Source of the DNA: Hyphomicrobiales bacterium | GTDB lineage: Bacteria; Pseudomonadota; Alphaproteobacteria; Rhizobiales; JACESI01 | Assembly: GCA_039989895.1 (NCBI GenBank) | Contig: JBDXGY010000006.1 | Location: 434,001-498,000 of the forward strand | Direction: 5' to 3' | DNA length: 64,000 nt | Part shown: positions 46,831 to 55,511 of the stretch, in pieces | How the letters are laid out: the number at the start of each line of letters is the position of its first letter | Position numbering within the stretch: position 1 is the first letter of the stretch | The notes under the pieces: model-generated | The model's input: the letters and a program-made list of their open reading frames with translations, nothing else | What the model was told of the DNA's origin: nothing | Databases searched by the model: none | Position numbers and translations under genes: made by a program

Positions 46831-47298
46831 TTAAAGGTTGAGTAGTGAAACTAGAGTGACTGTAGAACTGATGCAGCCCAACGCAAATAGTGTAAGCGAG
46901 AACGATAAAGATATCATCGCTCGAGAGTAATATATCTCATTGCTTTTAGAATCAATTATTGGGTCGTCCTCTCCGGTAATAAAGTAAAAATATGAGATTT
47001 GGGTTTTGTAAAATAGAAAGGATGAAATAGCGCCGAGTATCGATCCTAACATAAAAAGCATAATGCTAGTTATCGATGATATTGTAGAAAATAATGTTAC
47101 ATTATTTTGTATTCCAGAATTGGAATCCAAAAATGACCCTAATAAGCCTACGAATAAAACTATTGCGCCGCCATTTAGGTATATTGATGATTTCAGGGTA
47201 TTTCCAAGGTATTGATTGGATGAACTGTATAACTCATCGATCCGGCTTTTATCTTTATATATATTGCAGTCAGGTTTTGAGGCGTCGAGGTTATTCAT
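46831..47298 (-). CDS. Hypothetical AT-rich membrane protein
   Basis: A 155-residue protein I do not recognise. It has a polar N-terminus (residues 1-35) and predicted helices at ~36-57 (SSIYLNGGAIVLFVGLLGSFL), ~71-97 (ISSITSIMLFMLGSILGAISSFL) and ~126-154. AAAAGAG lies upstream of the ATG. Its codons are markedly more AT-rich than those of neighbours such as argC (many AAT, ATA, AGT), which suggests recent acquisition. It sits alone between a PLP enzyme and argC on the same strand. Confidence 0.7.
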   Translation of the reverse strand: MNNLDASKPDCNIYKDKSRIDELYSSSNQYLGNTLKSSIYLNGGAIVLFVGLLGSFLDSNSGIQNNVTLFSTISSITSIMLFMLGSILGAISSFLFYKTQISYFYFITGEDDPIIDSKSNEIYYSRAMISLSFSLTLFALGCISSTVTLVSLLNL

Positions 47299-47384
47299 AC
47301 CGTTCTCTTTTCAAAGTTTGGGTCCATGAAGTTTTCTTATTTTGAGTTGCCTCAATCACTCTGCCAACTATTTTAAAGCACCCA

Positions 47385-48440
47385 TCAAGGAAACAGCGGA
47401 AGCTGCTCTAACCCAAGTGTTTCTTGTAACCCAAAAGCAAGATTGAAATTCTGCAAGGCTTGACCGGCTGAACCTTTGACGAGGTTATCAAGCGTCGAGA
47501 TAATAATCACTCGACCTGTTATGCGGTCTTCAAATACATTGATAACGCAGTGATTTGAGCCGCGCACCATTTGCGTTTGCGGCATCACACCCTCATTGGC
47601 CACATGCACGAAAGGCTCATTGTCATAAGCAGCCTTGAGGCTGGCGCGCACATCGGATGCGGTTTTGCCACTCGCGAGCTTTACGTAAATGGTGCACAAT
47701 TCGCCACGGCTCATTGGGATGAGGTGAGGGGTGAAATTGACAGTCACATGATGACCAGCAGCCTTTGATACTTCCTGTTCAATTTCAGGGGCGTGGCGAT
47801 GGCCTGCGACCGCATAAGGTGTCATTCCTTCACCGGCTTCTGATAGCAAAGTATTTTGTTTAGGACTGCGTCCAGCGCCGGTGGTGCCGGATTTAGCATC
47901 GACGATCAAATCATCAGCCTCAATCGCGCCAGCGCTCACGGGCGGAATAAGGGCCATTAATGTGGCGGTCGGATAACAACCCGGGCAAGCAATCAGTCGC
48001 GCTGATTTAAGGTCTGAGCGATAATGCTCGCTCAAGCCGTAAACCGCTTCGCCCTGTAGGTGCGCCGCGCGGTGGTCTAGTCCATACCATTCGGCATAAG
48101 TGGCTGTGTTGCGCAACCGAAAATCGGCGGACATGTCAATGATTTTAATGTCGTCATTGGCCTCATAAATCGCGCGGGTCACATCTTGGGTGGTGCCATG
48201 GGGCAGGCCACAGAAAACGGCATCGACATCGTTCCAATCCACTTGTTCCCATGTCACGAGGTCGGGCAAGTCCAGCATATAAAAATGCGGAAAGACAGCA
48301 GACATTTTCTTGCCAGCATGGGAATTAGCGGTGAGCGCCGTTATCTCAATGTTAGGATGGCGGGCAGCAAGACGCACGAGATCAGAGCCTGTATATCCAG
48401 ACGCGCCTAGAACACCAATGCGAAGCTTTTTATCAGCCAT
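47385..48440 (-). CDS. argC: N-acetyl-gamma-glutamyl-phosphate reductase, type 1
   Basis: A 351-residue NADPH-dependent enzyme of arginine biosynthesis that reduces N-acetylglutamyl-phosphate to the semialdehyde. The Rossmann motif is IGVLGASGYTGSDLVRL; the catalytic Cys is in ACPGCYPTA; CGLPHGTTQDV and KSGTTGAGRSPKQ are diagnostic of type 1. I use ATG at 48440 because AAAGG sits 9 bp upstream; the ATG at 48449 would have no spacing. argC commonly follows rpsI directly in this order, but here two polysaccharide genes intervene. Confidence 0.96.
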   Translation of the reverse strand: MADKKLRIGVLGASGYTGSDLVRLAARHPNIEITALTANSHAGKKMSAVFPHFYMLDLPDLVTWEQVDWNDVDAVFCGLPHGTTQDVTRAIYEANDDIKIIDMSADFRLRNTATYAEWYGLDHRAAHLQGEAVYGLSEHYRSDLKSARLIACPGCYPTATLMALIPPVSAGAIEADDLIVDAKSGTTGAGRSPKQNTLLSEAGEGMTPYAVAGHRHAPEIEQEVSKAAGHHVTVNFTPHLIPMSRGELCTIYVKLASGKTASDVRASLKAAYDNEPFVHVANEGVMPQTQMVRGSNHCVINVFEDRITGRVIIISTLDNLVKGSAGQALQNFNLAFGLQETLGLEQLPLFP

Positions 48441-48522
48441 GTCATTCATCCTTTATCAATAGAGAGCTTTTCATACGCCGACACATTTCACAGCGCAAGC
48501 AAGGAGTGTCATATTTGCTGAT

Positions 48523-49749
48523 CTAGTGTTCAGGTTTTGGCACTGTGTTTTCGGGCTTCTTGAACAAGATCAGGCCATTTAACAGCTGCAAGATGCCTTG
48601 AACCATGATGGCATAGACCGCACCAAGGGCACCGTGTGTGGGAACAAAATAGAAAGCAGCCAATCCCGTGCCTGCGACCGTTATTATATTGACGATCAGA
48701 TGGAAGCGATACTGCTGAAGAGCCGGAGGAACGAACCCTAAGAGAGATCCAATATAGACAGGGAGGGAGGCAAGACTCATGATGAGTATCAAATCGCTCT
48801 GCTCGCCAATTTCTTTGCCGTAAATTAAAGTAATAAGCAGATCACCAGCGATATAGGCAACGCCAATAAATCCAAGCGATACAAAGGCTGCAACAGCGAC
48901 ACCAAAGCCAATTTCAAGATAATAATTTTTCATATCGCGGCTTGCGAAATTACGAGCCAATCGCGGTGTAACAGCGGCCCCTAATGAGTTGACCACAAGG
49001 GCTCCAATGAGGAGTATGTGTGAGATCGCAGCGAAAACACCCAAAGTGGCTGTATCTTCATATTGATCGAGTACAATACGCGGCACAGAAAAAGTGAGAT
49101 AGACGACCGCCGCAGACAAAGCCATCGGTAGTGCAAATCGCACCAACGTTGCACGATCTGCATTTCCTACTTTGGCCGCGGCATCCTTTTCAAAGCGCTT
49201 GTCATAAAACAGATAGCAAACCCACCAAGTGAGCGAGAAAGCGGCCAAAGCAAAATCGAGTCGCCCATAGGCATTCAGTACAAGTGCCAACACAAATGAC
49301 GACAAGGCCGCGCGCCCAATCATCGAAAGCGCGATGGCTTTCATATTGCCAGTTTTATGGGGTATCGCGTAATTGATATCACTCAAGGTTTCTGACATCT
49401 TCCAGCTTGCAGCAAGCAGGATTACAATGAGCGCGAGATCGCTATAGCCAAGACCAAGCGCTGTTGCGCTGATAACCAAGACACCGAGCGGCAGCGCAAC
49501 CCAGCGCACAGCGTTATAGTCATCAAACCCCCAGCGGTTTTCTTGTTCTGTAATATAGACCAACCGAAACATCAGGCTGGCGACTGCCATGATCGGGTTG
49601 GCAATAGCCAGTCCAAGCGTATAGAGACCAACAGCTTCTGGGCCTGAGAGACGCGCCAGAATAATCATATTCAGCCATTGCAAGCCATAATAGCCAATCT
49701 GACCAGTAAGGCTCCATCCGGCTTGTGAAAAAAGGCCAGTGCTCTTCAT
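48523..49749 (-). CDS. Oligosaccharide flippase-like membrane protein (MOP superfamily)
   Basis: A 408-residue polytopic protein with about 12 predicted helices. The N-terminus GLFSQAGWSLTGQIGYYGLQWLNMIILARLSGPEAVGLYTLG is the Wzx/RfbX-like signature of flippases that move lipid-linked oligosaccharides across the inner membrane. It starts 2 bp after the stop of the family 2 glycosyltransferase, so the two form an operon. The transported glycan is unknown. Confidence 0.87.
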   Translation of the reverse strand: MKSTGLFSQAGWSLTGQIGYYGLQWLNMIILARLSGPEAVGLYTLGLAIANPIMAVASLMFRLVYITEQENRWGFDDYNAVRWVALPLGVLVISATALGLGYSDLALIVILLAASWKMSETLSDINYAIPHKTGNMKAIALSMIGRAALSSFVLALVLNAYGRLDFALAAFSLTWWVCYLFYDKRFEKDAAAKVGNADRATLVRFALPMALSAAVVYLTFSVPRIVLDQYEDTATLGVFAAISHILLIGALVVNSLGAAVTPRLARNFASRDMKNYYLEIGFGVAVAAFVSLGFIGVAYIAGDLLITLIYGKEIGEQSDLILIMSLASLPVYIGSLLGFVPPALQQYRFHLIVNIITVAGTGLAAFYFVPTHGALGAVYAIMVQGILQLLNGLILFKKPENTVPKPEH

Positions 49750-49751
49750 AA

Positions 49752-50558
49752 TTATGATTTATTCCGTTTATGCAGCGCCGTTTTTAAATTGCTGAGCATT
49801 CTGTCAGGCGTCAAATAAGCCATCATGCTGCGTACAATACCCCATAGGCTCCATGGGTTGAAAATATTGATGTGCGCTAGTTGTACTTTTAAGCGTGAGG
49901 CAATTTGAGTGCGTCTTTTGGAGACGGACATCGAATTTTCACGAACATTATATTTTAATACAGTCTCAGGCAGATTAGCCGCCTTACAGCCTGTGGCCAG
50001 CACCCGCGTTATCATCTCATAATCGAGCGCATAGACGCCTTCGCGATAAAACCCTACTTTCTCAAATACTTCTGCTCGATAGATGACTGTGGAATGGACA
50101 AAGACTGAGTTTATTTTGTTTCGCCGATGGATGTTTGCATTGTCGCTTGGATGCTGCGTGTTCCAGAGCAGTTGATCTGTTTCCTGATCTGTAAAGTCCG
50201 CACCACCACCGATAATCATTAAATCGGGATCATTGTTGAGCGCTTCGAGCTGTTCTGGAAAGCGGTTATCATATGAAATATCATCGGAATCATTGATGGC
50301 AATAAATTTAGCGCCATCAGCTAAGGCTGCCTTGATGCCACGGTTCAGGCCAAAAACGGTGCCTTTGTTTTCATCATTGCGAAAATAGTGAAACCATTCT
50401 TCATCACCATAGCGGGTGAGAACATTTTCAGGCGGTTTGCTTGAACAGTCATCGATAAGATACAAGGCAAAAGGTGAGGGGGCCTTGGCGATTGCGGTTA
50501 CGACCTCATCGATTGTTTCAACTTCGTTATAATAGGTCGTGACAATAGCGAGTGTCAT
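49752..50558 (-). CDS. Family 2 glycosyltransferase
   Basis: A 268-residue GT-A fold glycosyltransferase. It opens with TLAIVTTYYNEVETIDEVV, then YLIDDCSSKPPEN, NKGTVFGLNRGIKAAL and the nucleotide-sugar/metal motif FIAINDSDDIS. The acceptor region includes VFVHSTVIYRAEVFEKVGFYREG and YALDYEMITRVL. No membrane helices. It is upstream of and coupled to the flippase gene, pointing to synthesis of an exported glycan. The sugar donor is unknown. Confidence 0.88.
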   Translation of the reverse strand: MTLAIVTTYYNEVETIDEVVTAIAKAPSPFALYLIDDCSSKPPENVLTRYGDEEWFHYFRNDENKGTVFGLNRGIKAALADGAKFIAINDSDDISYDNRFPEQLEALNNDPDLMIIGGGADFTDQETDQLLWNTQHPSDNANIHRRNKINSVFVHSTVIYRAEVFEKVGFYREGVYALDYEMITRVLATGCKAANLPETVLKYNVRENSMSVSKRRTQIASRLKVQLAHINIFNPWSLWGIVRSMMAYLTPDRMLSNLKTALHKRNKS

Positions 50559-50656
50559 AAATTTGAGATCCGATAGTCATCATACATGCATTGGTTGTAT
50601 AGAAATTATCATGCATCCGTTAAATAACGCTTTCAGTTTGCGATGATTGCAAAATA

Positions 50657-50685
50657 AAAAAGCGCGGAGGATGTCCGCGCTTTTT
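50657..50685 (-). terminator. Rho-independent terminator downstream of rpsI
   Basis: AAAAAGCGCGGA (50657-50668) pairs over 12 bp with TCCGCGCTTTTT (50674-50685) around a 5-base loop. On the minus strand the stem ends in a T run. It lies about 60 bp after the rpsI stop and separates the ribosomal operon from the inserted glycan genes. Confidence 0.85.
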
Positions 50686-50706
50686 GTCGTAATATTGTAT
50701 GTGTAA

Positions 50707-50764
50707 AACGCTTTAGCGTTTTGAGAACTGGCCCCCAATAACGCTTTAGCGTTTTGAGAACTGG
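50707..50764 (-). repeat. Tandem duplication of the rpsI 3' end
   Basis: The 25-bp unit AACGCTTTAGCGTTTTGAGA plus ACTGG occurs at 50707-50731 and again at 50740-50764, a 33-bp period. The second copy contains the last five sense codons and stop of rpsI; the first repeats them just past the stop. Each copy includes the small dyad AACGC-TTTA-GCGTT, which could act as a weak terminator or RNA-stabilising hairpin. Confidence 0.85.
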
Positions 50765-51243
50765 AATGAACGACGAGCTTTTGCGCGACCGTATTTCTTC
50801 CGTTCAACAACACGGCTATCGCGTGTTAGGAAGCCACCTTTTTTCAAAGGTGTACGAAGATCGGGCTCATAGCGTGTCAGCGCCAGTGAAATGCCATGAC
50901 GAACCGCACCAGCTTGACCTGAAAGACCACCACCGGAAACAGTTGCTGTGATGTCGTATTGTGTTTTGCGATCAACAAGCTCAAGCGGCTGATTGATAAG
51001 AAGTTGCAAAACAGGACGCGCAAAATATTTCGGCATTTCTTTGCCATTGACAATGATTTTGCCTGAACCTGGTTTAACCCAAACACGCGCTACAGCGTCT
51101 TTACGTTTACCAGTTGCATAAGAGCGACCGTGGGCGTCTAGTTTTTGAACATAAACAGGTGCTGCAGGCTGATCATCGCCAGCTGCTTCTACAGTGCCTA
51201 TTGCTTCGCCGAGGTCCTCAAGGGAATTGATCTCTTCAGCCAT
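50746..51243 (-). CDS. rpsI: 30S ribosomal protein S9
   Basis: A 165-residue ribosomal protein with an N-terminal ~35-residue acidic extension usual in alphaproteobacteria. Recognisable S9 segments: [46 protein letters not shown], the [20 protein letters not shown] tail ending in the decoding-site-contacting KR. It follows rplM with a 2-bp gap, the standard operon. Confidence 0.98.
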   Translation of the reverse strand: MAEEINSLEDLGEAIGTVEAAGDDQPAAPVYVQKLDAHGRSYATGKRKDAVARVWVKPGSGKIIVNGKEMPKYFARPVLQLLINQPLELVDRKTQYDITATVSGGGLSGQAGAVRHGISLALTRYEPDLRTPLKKGGFLTRDSRVVERKKYGRAKARRSFQFSKR

Positions 51244-51245
51244 AA

Positions 51246-51710
51246 TTATGCAACCCTCTTGTTCTTGGAGTTCATCGCGCTGACGTCAAGGACTTCAGGC
51301 TTCTGTGCTTCATGCTCGTGTTCGGCGCCTGCGTATACGCGCAAGTTACGAAGTTGCTGACGGCTCAAAGGGCCACCTGGCAACATACGTTGTACTGCTT
51401 TTTGCACTACACGCTCAGGGAATTTACCCTCAAGGATCGCACGTGCTGTGCGCTCTTTGATGCCGCCCGGAAAATTTGTGTGCCAGTAGTATTTTTTGTT
51501 TTCGTATTTTCTACCGGTGAAGACAACTTTATCAGCATTGATAACAATAACGTTGTCGCCCATGTCTACATGGGGAGTAAATGTTGGCAAATGTTTGCCG
51601 CGAAGACGTGTAGCAATAACAGAGGCAAGACGGCCAACAACAAGGCCCTTCGCGTCAATTATCACCCATTTCTTCTCGACCTCTGCCGGCTTCTGAGAGA
51701 AGGTTTTCAT
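51246..51710 (-). CDS. rplM: 50S ribosomal protein L13
   Basis: A 154-residue ribosomal protein. Motifs [51 protein letters not shown] and [19 protein letters not shown] are diagnostic. I start at ATG 51710 ([15 protein letters not shown]), with GGAAAA upstream, not at the longer open frame, because this matches the family N-terminus. It heads the rplM-rpsI operon. Confidence 0.97.
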   Translation of the reverse strand: MKTFSQKPAEVEKKWVIIDAKGLVVGRLASVIATRLRGKHLPTFTPHVDMGDNVIVINADKVVFTGRKYENKKYYWHTNFPGGIKERTARAILEGKFPERVVQKAVQRMLPGGPLSRQQLRNLRVYAGAEHEHEAQKPEVLDVSAMNSKNKRVA

Positions 51711-51880
51711 GGAATTTTCCATCTTTATCGTAAGAATATTGATCAACGAGGAACGGTTATTCCTCTATTGCTGGGTGAAGTAATCCAGAAACAAAGCACA
51801 GTCAAGGCTTTTTATTTAAGAAAAAGCAATAAAAACAATAGCTTATAAAATAGGTATTATATTACCACAAAAACTTAGCC

Positions 51881-52324
51881 TCAATTACGCTTCGGCGGGA
51901 TGGAATAGGTCATTGTGGCGTGGGCGACTGTCTTTTTGTCTGGATCATCTGCGCCATATAATGATGTTTCAATAACCATCAATGATTTTCCCACCTTCAA
52001 AGGCCGCGCCTCGCAGATAAGATCACCCTTTGGTGGTTTTCGCAGGAAGTTTATGTTGAGATTTGTAGTGACCGCCAGCAAGACTTTGCCCAACACGCTT
52101 AAGACGGATACGTAAGAGGTGCAATCTGCCAACATCATCATGGTGGGGCCAGAAACTGTTCCTCCGGGTCGCAGATGCTTTTCCTGTGTGAGTAACCTGA
52201 AGCGAACATCACCGTAACCAACATGTTCGATATCAAATATTTTATGCTCATCGAAAACTTGGGGGAATTCTTCACTGAGGGTGTTGAGCAATTCCTCTTT
52301 TGTTATAGCAGGTTGGTTGTCCAC
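51881..52324 (-). CDS. PaaI-family hotdog thioesterase
   Basis: A 147-residue hotdog-fold acyl-CoA thioesterase. The family pattern is RPGGTVSGPTMMMLADCTSYVSVLS followed by TTNLNINFLRKPPKGDLICEAR and the C-terminal VAHATMTYSIPP. I choose GTG at 52324 because AAGGTGA lies 6 bp upstream and the length fits; a longer frame to 52402 would overlap the opposite gene. It is divergent from the enoyl-CoA hydratase and precedes rplM, an arrangement conserved in the order. The substrate is unknown. Confidence 0.85.
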   Translation of the reverse strand: MDNQPAITKEELLNTLSEEFPQVFDEHKIFDIEHVGYGDVRFRLLTQEKHLRPGGTVSGPTMMMLADCTSYVSVLSVLGKVLLAVTTNLNINFLRKPPKGDLICEARPLKVGKSLMVIETSLYGADDPDKKTVAHATMTYSIPPKRN

Positions 52325-52388
52325 GAAATCACCTTGAATTTGTATTTTTCCAATATATGAAACACACTTCAAGTAAACCGGCAACAAG

Positions 52389-53177
52389 ATGGGTAGTATC
52401 ATGCTGAAAACCGAACTTTCAAATCAAGGCATATTGACCCTCACAATGGCATCGCCGCCAGCGAATACCTTATCTGAGAGGATGCTTGAAGCGTTGAGTT
52501 CTGCGATTAAAGGCGCGGGTGATGAGGTGCGGGTCATCATTTTGCAGGCTGAAGGGCGTCTTTTTTGTGCGGGCCATGATTTGAAAGAACTCACCGCCCG
52601 ACGCTCAGACGATGATCGGGGGCAGGCGTATTTCACAAACATCATGCAAGAGTGCGCTGATTTAATGCAGGCTATCGTCGGCTCGCCAAAACCTATTATT
52701 GCTAAGGTTGATGGTTTGGCAACAGCGGCGGGCTGTCAGCTTGTTGCATCATGTGATTTGGCCGTGGCAAGCGATCGGGCTGCGTTTTGTACACCGGGCG
52801 TGAATATTGGGCTCTTCTGTTCCACGCCTATGGTTGCATTATCGCGCAATGTATCGCGCAAACAGGCCATGGAAATGTTGCTGCTGGGTGAGCAAATTTC
52901 TGCAGGCAAAGCCCTGGAATTTGGTCTTGTCAACAAAGTGGTTGAACCAAATTTTCTGGATGATGCAGTCGAAGAGATGGCCGAGATTATCGCCTCTAAA
53001 TCGTCATATGTGTTGAAGGTTGGCAAGCAGGCGTTTTATCAACAAGCTGCGATGCCCCTTCAAGATGCCTATTCACATTGTGCAGATGTTATGGTGCAAA
53101 ATATGCTCGCGCGAGACGCACAAGAGGGGATTGGCGCAGTATTAGAAAAGCGCACCCCTAGCTGGGAAGACAAATAG
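52389..53177 (+). CDS. Enoyl-CoA hydratase/isomerase family protein
   Basis: A 262-residue crotonase-fold protein. GRLFCAGHDLKELTARR forms the CoA/oxyanion loop, and DGLATAAGCQLVASCDLAVAS holds the second oxyanion residue. In the usual glutamate positions I see GCQLV and FCTPGVNIGLFCS instead of the paired Glu of true hydratases, so the reaction may differ (isomerase, decarboxylase or thioesterase-like). ATG 52389 is used; ATG 52401 is an alternative. It is divergent from the PaaI thioesterase and converges on the next gene with a 10-bp gap. Confidence 0.85.
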   Translation: MGSIMLKTELSNQGILTLTMASPPANTLSERMLEALSSAIKGAGDEVRVIILQAEGRLFCAGHDLKELTARRSDDDRGQAYFTNIMQECADLMQAIVGSPKPIIAKVDGLATAAGCQLVASCDLAVASDRAAFCTPGVNIGLFCSTPMVALSRNVSRKQAMEMLLLGEQISAGKALEFGLVNKVVEPNFLDDAVEEMAEIIASKSSYVLKVGKQAFYQQAAMPLQDAYSHCADVMVQNMLARDAQEGIGAVLEKRTPSWEDK

Positions 53178-53187
53178 GACTTCAAAC

Positions 53188-53763
53188 TCAAGCTGCTTTT
53201 TTCTCGCTATTATCGTTTTCCGGTCGTTGGGCCCAGCTTGCATAGACCGGATTTTCCTTTCGCATGTCTTCATAAAGCCAGACCATGCGATCGCAAAACC
53301 ATACCTTCAAAATCATAGACAAAATCATGCCGCCCAGCGTGGGCCATAAGCTCATGTCATAGAGGCCATATGCCATGACCGCGAGGGCTGGAAACATCAT
53401 GATAGTCAAAATCAGCGCGGCGCGTTGATGGTGGTTAGCTATTGGTACATGAAGACGATTAAGCCAGACCCTTTCACCAAAGGTTGCTTTCGCAGGCCAA
53501 TGATTAAAAGACTTTGGCACAGGAAAGACGCGTGGATTGATCCATGTCCAGATTATTGCGGCGGCTAGAGGGGCAATAAACCAGATATCCAGCCACTGTC
53601 GGCTCCATATGGCAAGAACGATCAGTGGGAGACAGCTAAATCGTGTCCATACAGACCAAGGGTTTGCATGGCGCAACCAAGTGGCTTCATTCATTTTCAT
53701 GCTTGATACCATGGATCGTTCAAACATATTTTTACCCGGAATGATCTTATATGAATCAGCCAT
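53188..53763 (-). CDS. DUF6653-like membrane protein
   Basis: A 191-residue protein with three to four predicted helices (~38-73 SCLPLIVLAIWSRQ and IWFIAPLAAAIIW; ~115-165 ALILTIMMFPALAVMAYGLY, TLGGMILSMILKVWF). The motif RHANPWSVWTR, then WINPRVFPVPKSFNHW and FCDRMVWLYEDM, resembles the DUF6653 family. No function is known. ATG 53763 follows AGGAAGG with ideal spacing; an open frame extends 18 bp upstream. Confidence 0.75.
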   Translation of the reverse strand: MADSYKIIPGKNMFERSMVSSMKMNEATWLRHANPWSVWTRFSCLPLIVLAIWSRQWLDIWFIAPLAAAIIWTWINPRVFPVPKSFNHWPAKATFGERVWLNRLHVPIANHHQRAALILTIMMFPALAVMAYGLYDMSLWPTLGGMILSMILKVWFCDRMVWLYEDMRKENPVYASWAQRPENDNSEKKAA

Positions 53764-54104
53764 ATTTACCTTCCTCGACATCGCATCATCTTAACATGTT
53801 TGAGTTGATTGGCGAAATCAAGGTGAATTCCCGCATATTGAATTGCCCCTAGATTTGTAAAGGCCTCAACACTTAACCTTTAATGCGAAGTTAACTAAAT
53901 ATTTGTATAAATTAACTCTGATTGTGCTAAATAGGCACAAAACTTATATAAAGGCTCGCCAGCCCCTAATGTTTTCGTAATTATAGTCGCTGGAGTAATG
54001 TACAATTAAGAGCCGCAGCTCTTTCTATTCATTGAAATACTAAGGAACAAGATCAAACTGCCAACTGAGTATGTATAAGTAAACCAAGTATAAAGAGTAA
54101 TTCG
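53764..54104. other. 341-bp AT-rich promoter region of the sugar-nucleotide dehydrogenase
   Basis: No gene is seen. A perfect 6-7-6 palindrome TTGTGC-TAAATAG-GCACAA lies at 53922-53940 and could be an operator. A hairpin AAGAGC-CGCA-GCTCTT is at 54008-54023, followed by TTCT, possibly in the leader RNA. TTAAC elements flank 53891 and 53912. The region is long for this window and suggests regulated expression of the gene at 54105. Confidence 0.45.
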
Positions 54105-55454
54105 ATGAATTTTATCAATCAAGAGACTAATTTTGAACACTTTAAAATAGCATCTCAATTAACATCGAATAATAGTGCAGAACCTCTTAACGTTGCCGTT
54201 TTTGGGCTTGGTCATGTCGGTCTTATTTCTGCTTGTTGCATTGCCGCTCAAGGACATAAGGTTGTTGGCGTTGACACGAGCCTTGAAAAAACTGACCTAG
54301 TGAATTCAGGTCTCGCACCGTTCACAGAACCAGGGCTTGATGAATTGCTAGAGGATGTCGTGTCCGCTGGTGTGTTATCCGCCTCAGTCGACCCCAGAGC
54401 AGCCCTGAAGAGTTCAGACCTTATTATCGTTTGTGTTGGAACACCGTCGGCACCTGATGGTCAGCATGACATGAGCTATATTGCTGATGTTTCTGTACAA
54501 ATCGCGCAAAGCCTCTTACATCGCCCCCAAAAAAAGGTCACCGTTGCCTTTCGCTCCACGGTACGTCCAGGTACAATGGATGGCTTGATTGCGCAAAACT
54601 TCCAAACCATTCTTGGGCCCGACTTCAAAGATTGGGTGGAACTGGTTTATCACCCGGAATTCATGCGTGAAGCACAAGCGATCAACGATTATTACGACCC
54701 GCCAAAAATCGTCTTTGGCACACATGACGGATCGCCGTCTGAAACAATGGACCGACTTTACTCAGGTTGTCAGGCGAAAGTTTTTTATACAAATTTCGCA
54801 GAAGCGGAATTCACAAAATTTGTAGACAATGCATGGCATGGTACGAAAGTCGCCTTTGCCAATGAAATTGGACAAATGTGTGAGCGGCTCAATATATCAG
54901 CGAATACCGCACATGAAATGTTTGTTGCCGATACCAAGCTAAACGTATCCGCGCGCTATTTGCGCCCCGGCGGACCCTTTGGCGGTTCATGTCTTCCTAA
55001 AGACATTCGCGCATTGCAGTCAGTTGCAAAAGAGGTTGGCGCAAACACGCCTCTCGTCGACAGCCTCATCACCTCGAACGAGGCACATAAAGATCACCAG
55101 TTAGATCAAGTCCTTCGCGCTATTGAACCTGGAAAACCAGTTTTACTGGTCGGGTTGGCTTTCAAGGCAAACACTAGCGATGTCAGAGAAAGCCCAAATT
55201 GTGTACTTGCGGAAAGACTGATCGCTCATGGCGTGCAATTAAGCATATATGACGCCTCATTTGACCAAGATTCTACTGCGCATCAAAATGCCGGCACTAC
55301 TGCTTGTAACATAGCAGACCTGGGTCATCACATAATCAGTAAACAAGAAACTGAGTCAGCAGATTGGGGCTTGATCGTGGTCGCAAATGACACGTTTGAT
55401 AGCCTCGACTTTTCTGGTAACCCAAAGATCATCAACATACATTGTATTGGATGA
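54105..55454 (+). CDS. Nucleotide-sugar 6-dehydrogenase (GDP-mannose/UDP-glucose dehydrogenase family, AlgD-like)
   Basis: A 449-residue NAD-dependent enzyme that oxidises a sugar nucleotide to the uronate. The Rossmann motif is VAVFGLGHVGLISACCIAAQ, followed by VGTPSAPDGQHDMSYI, YHPEFMREAQAINDYYDPP, NAWHGTKVAFANEIGQM, catalytic Cys in GGPFGGSCLPKDIRAL and VGLAFKANTSDVRESPN. The order and the LNVSARYLRPG...LPKD segment resemble GDP-mannose dehydrogenase AlgD more than UDP-glucose dehydrogenase, but the nucleotide cannot be fixed by eye. It converges on a beta-helix protein, suggesting a uronate-containing polysaccharide. Confidence 0.88.
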   Translation: MNFINQETNFEHFKIASQLTSNNSAEPLNVAVFGLGHVGLISACCIAAQGHKVVGVDTSLEKTDLVNSGLAPFTEPGLDELLEDVVSAGVLSASVDPRAALKSSDLIIVCVGTPSAPDGQHDMSYIADVSVQIAQSLLHRPQKKVTVAFRSTVRPGTMDGLIAQNFQTILGPDFKDWVELVYHPEFMREAQAINDYYDPPKIVFGTHDGSPSETMDRLYSGCQAKVFYTNFAEAEFTKFVDNAWHGTKVAFANEIGQMCERLNISANTAHEMFVADTKLNVSARYLRPGGPFGGSCLPKDIRALQSVAKEVGANTPLVDSLITSNEAHKDHQLDQVLRAIEPGKPVLLVGLAFKANTSDVRESPNCVLAERLIAHGVQLSIYDASFDQDSTAHQNAGTTACNIADLGHHIISKQETESADWGLIVVANDTFDSLDFSGNPKIINIHCIG

Positions 55455-55511
55455 TCGCTTTGGTATTGCCAAGGTTAGAAATAATAGAAACGCGCATAAA
55501 AAGAGAAAACT

